Assembly (NCBI RefSeq): GCF_023823685.1
Contig: NZ_JAMXBF010000018.1
Location: 1-51,177, forward strand
Direction: 5' to 3'
Origin: Pseudomonas subflava
Lineage (GTDB): Bacteria > Pseudomonadota > Gammaproteobacteria > Pseudomonadales > Pseudomonadaceae
DNA length: 51,177 nucleotides
The position numbers were made by a program, and so were the translations under genes. Positions 48,989 through 51,177 of the stretch are shown here, piece after piece. Below the pieces are notes generated by a model. That model had not been told where the DNA came from. It was given only the letters and a program-made list of their open reading frames with translations, and searched no databases. The first letter of the stretch is position 1. Each line of letters begins with the position of its first letter.

Positions 48989-49492
48989 ATGCGCTGGCTG
49001 CTTACCCTACTCTGCATATCCCTCGCCGGCCTGTCCCAGGCCACGCCGGCCCCCATCCCCAGCGGCAAGTCGGTAGACAAGGTGCTGGTCGTCAAATCCG
49101 AGCGCAAGCTGCACCTGATGGGTCGCGGCGAGGTGCTCAAGTCGTATCGCATCTCGCTGGGCAAGATCCCGACGGGCGCCAAAGTGCGCGAGGGCGACCT
49201 GCGCACGCCGGAGGGCTTCTACTGGATCGACTGGCGCAAGACCAGCGAGAAGTACAACCTGTCCATGCACATCTCCTACCCCAACGCCCGCGACGCCGCC
49301 AATGCGCGCAAGAAGGGCATGCCCGCCGGCGGCATGATCATGATCCACGGCACGCCGCTGGACGATGAATACCCCGAGTGGTTCTTCAACACCCTGGACT
49401 GGACCGAGGGCTGCATCGCCATGCGCAACACCGACATGCGCGAGGTGTGGAACCTGGTGAAGGACGGCACGCTGATCGAGATTCGCCCCTGA
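48989..49492 (+). CDS. L,D-transpeptidase family protein (YafK/ErfK type)
   Basis: A 167-aa exported protein. The signal peptide is residues 1-18 (LLTLLCISLAGLSQA). The YkuD domain shows LVVKSERKLHLM, RTPEGFYWIDWR, the His in MIHGTP and the catalytic Cys in TEGCIAMRN. Such enzymes make 3-3 crosslinks or attach or release proteins on peptidoglycan; a small single-domain form is typical of the YafK group. A clear terminator follows. Confidence 0.93.
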   Translation: MRWLLTLLCISLAGLSQATPAPIPSGKSVDKVLVVKSERKLHLMGRGEVLKSYRISLGKIPTGAKVREGDLRTPEGFYWIDWRKTSEKYNLSMHISYPNARDAANARKKGMPAGGMIMIHGTPLDDEYPEWFFNTLDWTEGCIAMRNTDMREVWNLVKDGTLIEIRP

Positions 49493-49590
49493 CGATATGC
49501 GTCTGCCGCCAGGCGTCGCGGGAAGCATCCCGCCTGGCTTGGCTCCAGCTCGCAAGATCATGAACAGGGATCACTCAGCTATTTGAACGA

Positions 49591-49606
49591 GGCGCCGCAA
49601 GGCGCC
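49591..49606 (+). terminator. Terminator after the L,D-transpeptidase gene
   Basis: GGCGCC (49591-49596), a GCAA tetraloop and GGCGCC (49601-49606), followed by TTTTT. Confidence 0.88.
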
Positions 49607-49640
49607 TTTTTCATGTCCGCTGTACAAAATTTGCCCATAT

Positions 49641-49668
49641 TTAATTTGCGCGATAAATTGTTGCGCAG
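49641..49668 (+). promoter_or_regulatory. OhrR-like operator upstream of ohrR
   Basis: The A+T-rich stretch contains TTAATTTGCGCGATAAATT and a second TTGCGC at 49661-49666 in direct repeat, about 40 bp before the ohrR ATG. It resembles the two sites before ohr and would let OhrR repress its own gene. Confidence 0.6.
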
Positions 49669-49690
49669 ATAACGAGCGGAGGCTCCCGTC

Positions 49691-50140
49691 ATGAAACAGC
49701 CGCAATCCTGCGCCGCCCTGCAGCTGGACAACCAGCTGTGCTTCGCCCTGCACTCCACCTCGCTGCTGATGACCAAGGCCTACAAGCCCATGCTGCAGAG
49801 CATCGGCCTGACCTATCCGCAGTACCTGGCCATGATGGTGCTGTGGGAAGGCGACGGCATCACCGTCGGCGATATCAGCGCCCGCCTGCTCACCGATCCC
49901 GGCTCGCTGACCCCGCTGCTCAAGCGTCTCGAGGCCGAGGGCATGATCACCCGCACCCGCAGCAGCGCCGATGAGCGCGTCGTGGAGCTGCGCCTGACCG
50001 ACAAGGGCCGCCAGCTTCAGCAGGAGGCCGAGCGCTTCCCCGCCTGCATCCTCGAGGCCAGCAGGCAGACGCCGGAGCAGATCCAGGCCCTCAAGGAGCA
50101 GATCGTCGCCCTGCGCGATCAGCTGCAGAAGTCGCTCTGA
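49691..50140 (+). CDS. ohrR: MarR-family organic hydroperoxide sensor OhrR
   Basis: A 149-aa MarR-type regulator. The reactive Cys is in LDNQLCFALHSTSLLM near residue 17; YPQYLAMMVLWEGDGITVGDISARLLTDPGSLTPLLKRLEAEGMI forms the winged helix. Organic hydroperoxides oxidise the Cys and release DNA. GGAGG lies 8 nt before the ATG. ohr follows in the same direction, with its own operators. Confidence 0.96.
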   Translation: MKQPQSCAALQLDNQLCFALHSTSLLMTKAYKPMLQSIGLTYPQYLAMMVLWEGDGITVGDISARLLTDPGSLTPLLKRLEAEGMITRTRSSADERVVELRLTDKGRQLQQEAERFPACILEASRQTPEQIQALKEQIVALRDQLQKSL

Positions 50141-50200
50141 CGCCCGTTCCGCCTCGCTTATTCCAGAAGTAGAGCTAGCTAGATCGAATTCATCTAACAA

Positions 50201-50222
50201 TTAACTTGCGCGCAAAATTAAA
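50201..50222 (+). promoter_or_regulatory. OhrR-like operator A in front of ohr
   Basis: TTGCGCGCAA (50206-50215) is a perfect palindrome flanked by TTAA and AATTAA in an A+T-rich island, matching the pattern of MarR/OhrR boxes. It lies 82-91 bp before the ohr ATG. Confidence 0.65.
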
Positions 50223-50247
50223 CGCCGCTAACTTTCGCATCACGCAC

Positions 50248-50270
50248 TTAATTAGCGCGCAAAACTTTAG
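50248..50270 (+). promoter_or_regulatory. OhrR-like operator B in front of ohr
   Basis: TTAATTAGCGCGCAAAACTTT repeats the core GCGCGC-AA of operator A about 47 bp downstream, closer to the ohr start. Two spaced sites suggest cooperative repression. Confidence 0.6.
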
Positions 50271-50296
50271 ATAGCAAGCAAATTGGAGACACCGCC

Positions 50297-50722
50297 ATGC
50301 AAACCATCAAAGCCCTCTACACCGCTACCGCTACCGCCACCGGAGGCCGTGACGGCCGCGCCGTTTCCTCCGACGGTCTTCTCGACGTCAAGCTGACCAC
50401 CCCGCGTGAACTGGGCGGCGCCGGCGGCGAAGCCACCAACCCCGAACAGCTGTTCGCCGCCGGTTACTCCGCCTGCTTCATCGGCGCGCTGAAGTTCGTC
50501 GCCAGCCAGAAGAAGCAGGCCTTCCCGGCCGACGCCTCGATCACCGGCAAGGTCGGCATCGGCCAGATCCCCGGCGGCTTCGGCCTGGAAGTGGAACTGA
50601 ACATCAGCCTGCCGGGCATCGACCGCGCCGTCGCCGAAGAGCTGGTCGCCGCGGCCCACCAGGTCTGCCCTTACTCCAACGCCACCCGCGGCAACATCGA
50701 GGTCCGTCTGGTGCTCGTCTGA
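50297..50722 (+). CDS. ohr: Organic hydroperoxide resistance protein Ohr
   Basis: A 141-aa thiol peroxidase of the OsmC/Ohr family. The two catalytic Cys are in GYSACFIGAL and AAHQVCPYSNATRGN; TGGRDGRAVSSDG and TNPEQLFAAGYSACF are the Ohr signatures. It reduces organic hydroperoxides with lipoylated partners. TTGGAGA lies before the ATG. It is controlled by the adjacent OhrR. Confidence 0.98.
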   Translation: MQTIKALYTATATATGGRDGRAVSSDGLLDVKLTTPRELGGAGGEATNPEQLFAAGYSACFIGALKFVASQKKQAFPADASITGKVGIGQIPGGFGLEVELNISLPGIDRAVAEELVAAAHQVCPYSNATRGNIEVRLVLV

Positions 50723-50750
50723 GCCCAGCGGAACGAACAGGAGAATCGCC

Positions 50751-51008
50751 ATGAAAACTCGTCAATTCGTAGCCGGCGCCTTCGCCGCACTGGCCCTGAT
50801 CAGCGCCTCGGCGAGCTTCGCCGCCGAGCAGAACCAGCCCTACCGTTACGGCCAGAAACTGGACGTCGCCGAAGTGATCAGCCTGCAGGAAGCCGACAGC
50901 GCCAACTGTGGCGTGGTCGAAGCGCAGATGACCTACCGCGACTCCACCGGCGCGCTGCAGTCCATCACCTACCTCAAACAATCCGACACCTGCCACAACC
51001 AGGGCTGA
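50751..51008 (+). CDS. DUF2790 family small periplasmic protein
   Basis: An 85-aa protein with signal peptide (residues 1-24, TRQFVAGAFAALALISASASFA) and the mature pattern PYRYGQKLDVAEVISLQEADSANCGVVEAQMTYRDSTGALQSITYLKQSDTCHNQG. Two Cys may form a disulfide. Paralogues are numerous in pseudomonads and often respond to metal or pH stress; function unknown. AGGAGA lies before the ATG; the stop lies in the loop of an 11-bp hairpin. Confidence 0.92.
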   Translation: MKTRQFVAGAFAALALISASASFAAEQNQPYRYGQKLDVAEVISLQEADSANCGVVEAQMTYRDSTGALQSITYLKQSDTCHNQG

Positions 51009-51020
51009 GGCCCTGGTTGT
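50995..51020 (+). terminator. Perfect hairpin spanning the DUF2790 stop codon
   Basis: ACAACCAGGGC (50995-51005) pairs with GCCCTGGTTGT (51010-51020) over 11 bp; the 4-nt loop contains the TGA stop. No T run follows, so it may be an attenuator or mRNA-stabilising element before the next gene. Confidence 0.6.
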
Positions 51021-51051
51021 CCCCACATTCCGAACTGCCAGGAAAATCACA

Positions 51052-51177
51052 ATGAACATCAAGCAACTCGTTGGAAGCGGCCTGCTCGCCCTGGCCGTCA
51101 CTCAAGCTTTCGCCGCCGGCAGCCCCGGCGTTGAGCACAACACCCAGGCCTTCCTCCAGGCCCTGGAAGCCGGCGGC
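51052..51177 (+). CDS. Secreted protein, probable alpha/beta hydrolase, N-terminal fragment (cut by window edge)
   Basis: The first 42 codons show a signal peptide (IKQLVGSGLLALAVTQAFA) and the start of a mature protein with NTQAFLQALEAGG. This N-terminus resembles exported alpha/beta hydrolases that follow DUF2790 genes in pseudomonads, but the catalytic part is not in the window. GGAAAA stands before the ATG. Confidence 0.5.
   Translation, partial: MNIKQLVGSGLLALAVTQAFAAGSPGVEHNTQAFLQALEAGG

Overview
The window is about 51 kb of high-G+C gammaproteobacterial chromosome, almost certainly from a Pseudomonas (sensu lato). The evidence is the AapJQMP transporter next to an EstB-type esterase and RhlB, the ffh / rpsP-rimM-trmD-rplS block, the xerD-dsbC-hom-thrC string, an ohrR-ohr pair, two Crc/Hfq-like A-rich motifs next to start codons, and Pseudomonas-typical small families (DUF2790, DUF2789, DUF1289, TIGR02450). 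The closest lineage (perhaps the oleovorans/mendocina/alcaligenes/stutzeri side) is inference only. Most of the window is core chromosome; I see no phage, insertion sequence, CRISPR array, tRNA or rRNA.

Layout. 1-4100: a small accessory-looking stretch with the start of a YcaC-like hydrolase, a ProQ/FinO RNA-binding protein, a decayed TpsB (ShlB/FhaC) barrel fragment and a three-PAS hybrid histidine kinase. 4200-10340: an MscS channel, hemH with a TIGR01777 epimerase, then on the other strand a tightly overlapping FAD oxidoreductase / Trp-rich protein / rlmF / YigZ cluster. 10340-20030: an Lrp regulator divergent from a YjeH-type amino-acid exporter, a TAXI-type receptor, a secreted M28 aminopeptidase, yejK with a membrane glutaredoxin, GST, GIY-YIG and NTF2-like genes and a GlxA-type regulator. 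20050-24630: the aapJQMP amino-acid ABC transporter with a structured leader, an A-rich Crc/Hfq-like site and two hairpins between aapJ and aapQ. 24630-30300: esterase, a cNMP-binding/GGDEF protein with a coupled upstream mini-ORF, M19 dipeptidase, rhlB, an RHH regulator and a DJ-1/PfpI protein. 30700-36000: thrC, hom, dsbC and xerD, all on the minus strand, with an array of 101-bp tandem repeats between xerD and dsbC. 36000-43750: CPA1 antiporter, thioesterase, the rpsP-rimM-trmD-rplS operon, ffh, a CcsA-like membrane protein and a CBS/CorC protein without its usual DUF21 domain. 43700-51177: SGNH hydrolase-purT, DUF1289-gamma-carbonic anhydrase-CoA NUDIX, a second NUDIX protein, DUF2789, a DUF6929-like protein, an L,D-transpeptidase, ohrR-ohr with GCGCGC operators, DUF2790 and the start of a secreted hydrolase.

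Functional themes are amino-acid uptake, export and breakdown (Aap, YjeH/Lrp, aminopeptidase, dipeptidase, hom/thrC), redox and peroxide defence (ohr, DsbC, glutaredoxin, GST), and RNA/translation (ProQ, RlmF, RhlB, TrmD/RimM, SRP). The most unusual feature is the xerD-dsbC array: six full units of 101-102 bp, three of them identical, each with a long-range inverted repeat and a GC-rich hairpin, with a collapsed seventh copy directly behind the xerD stop codon.
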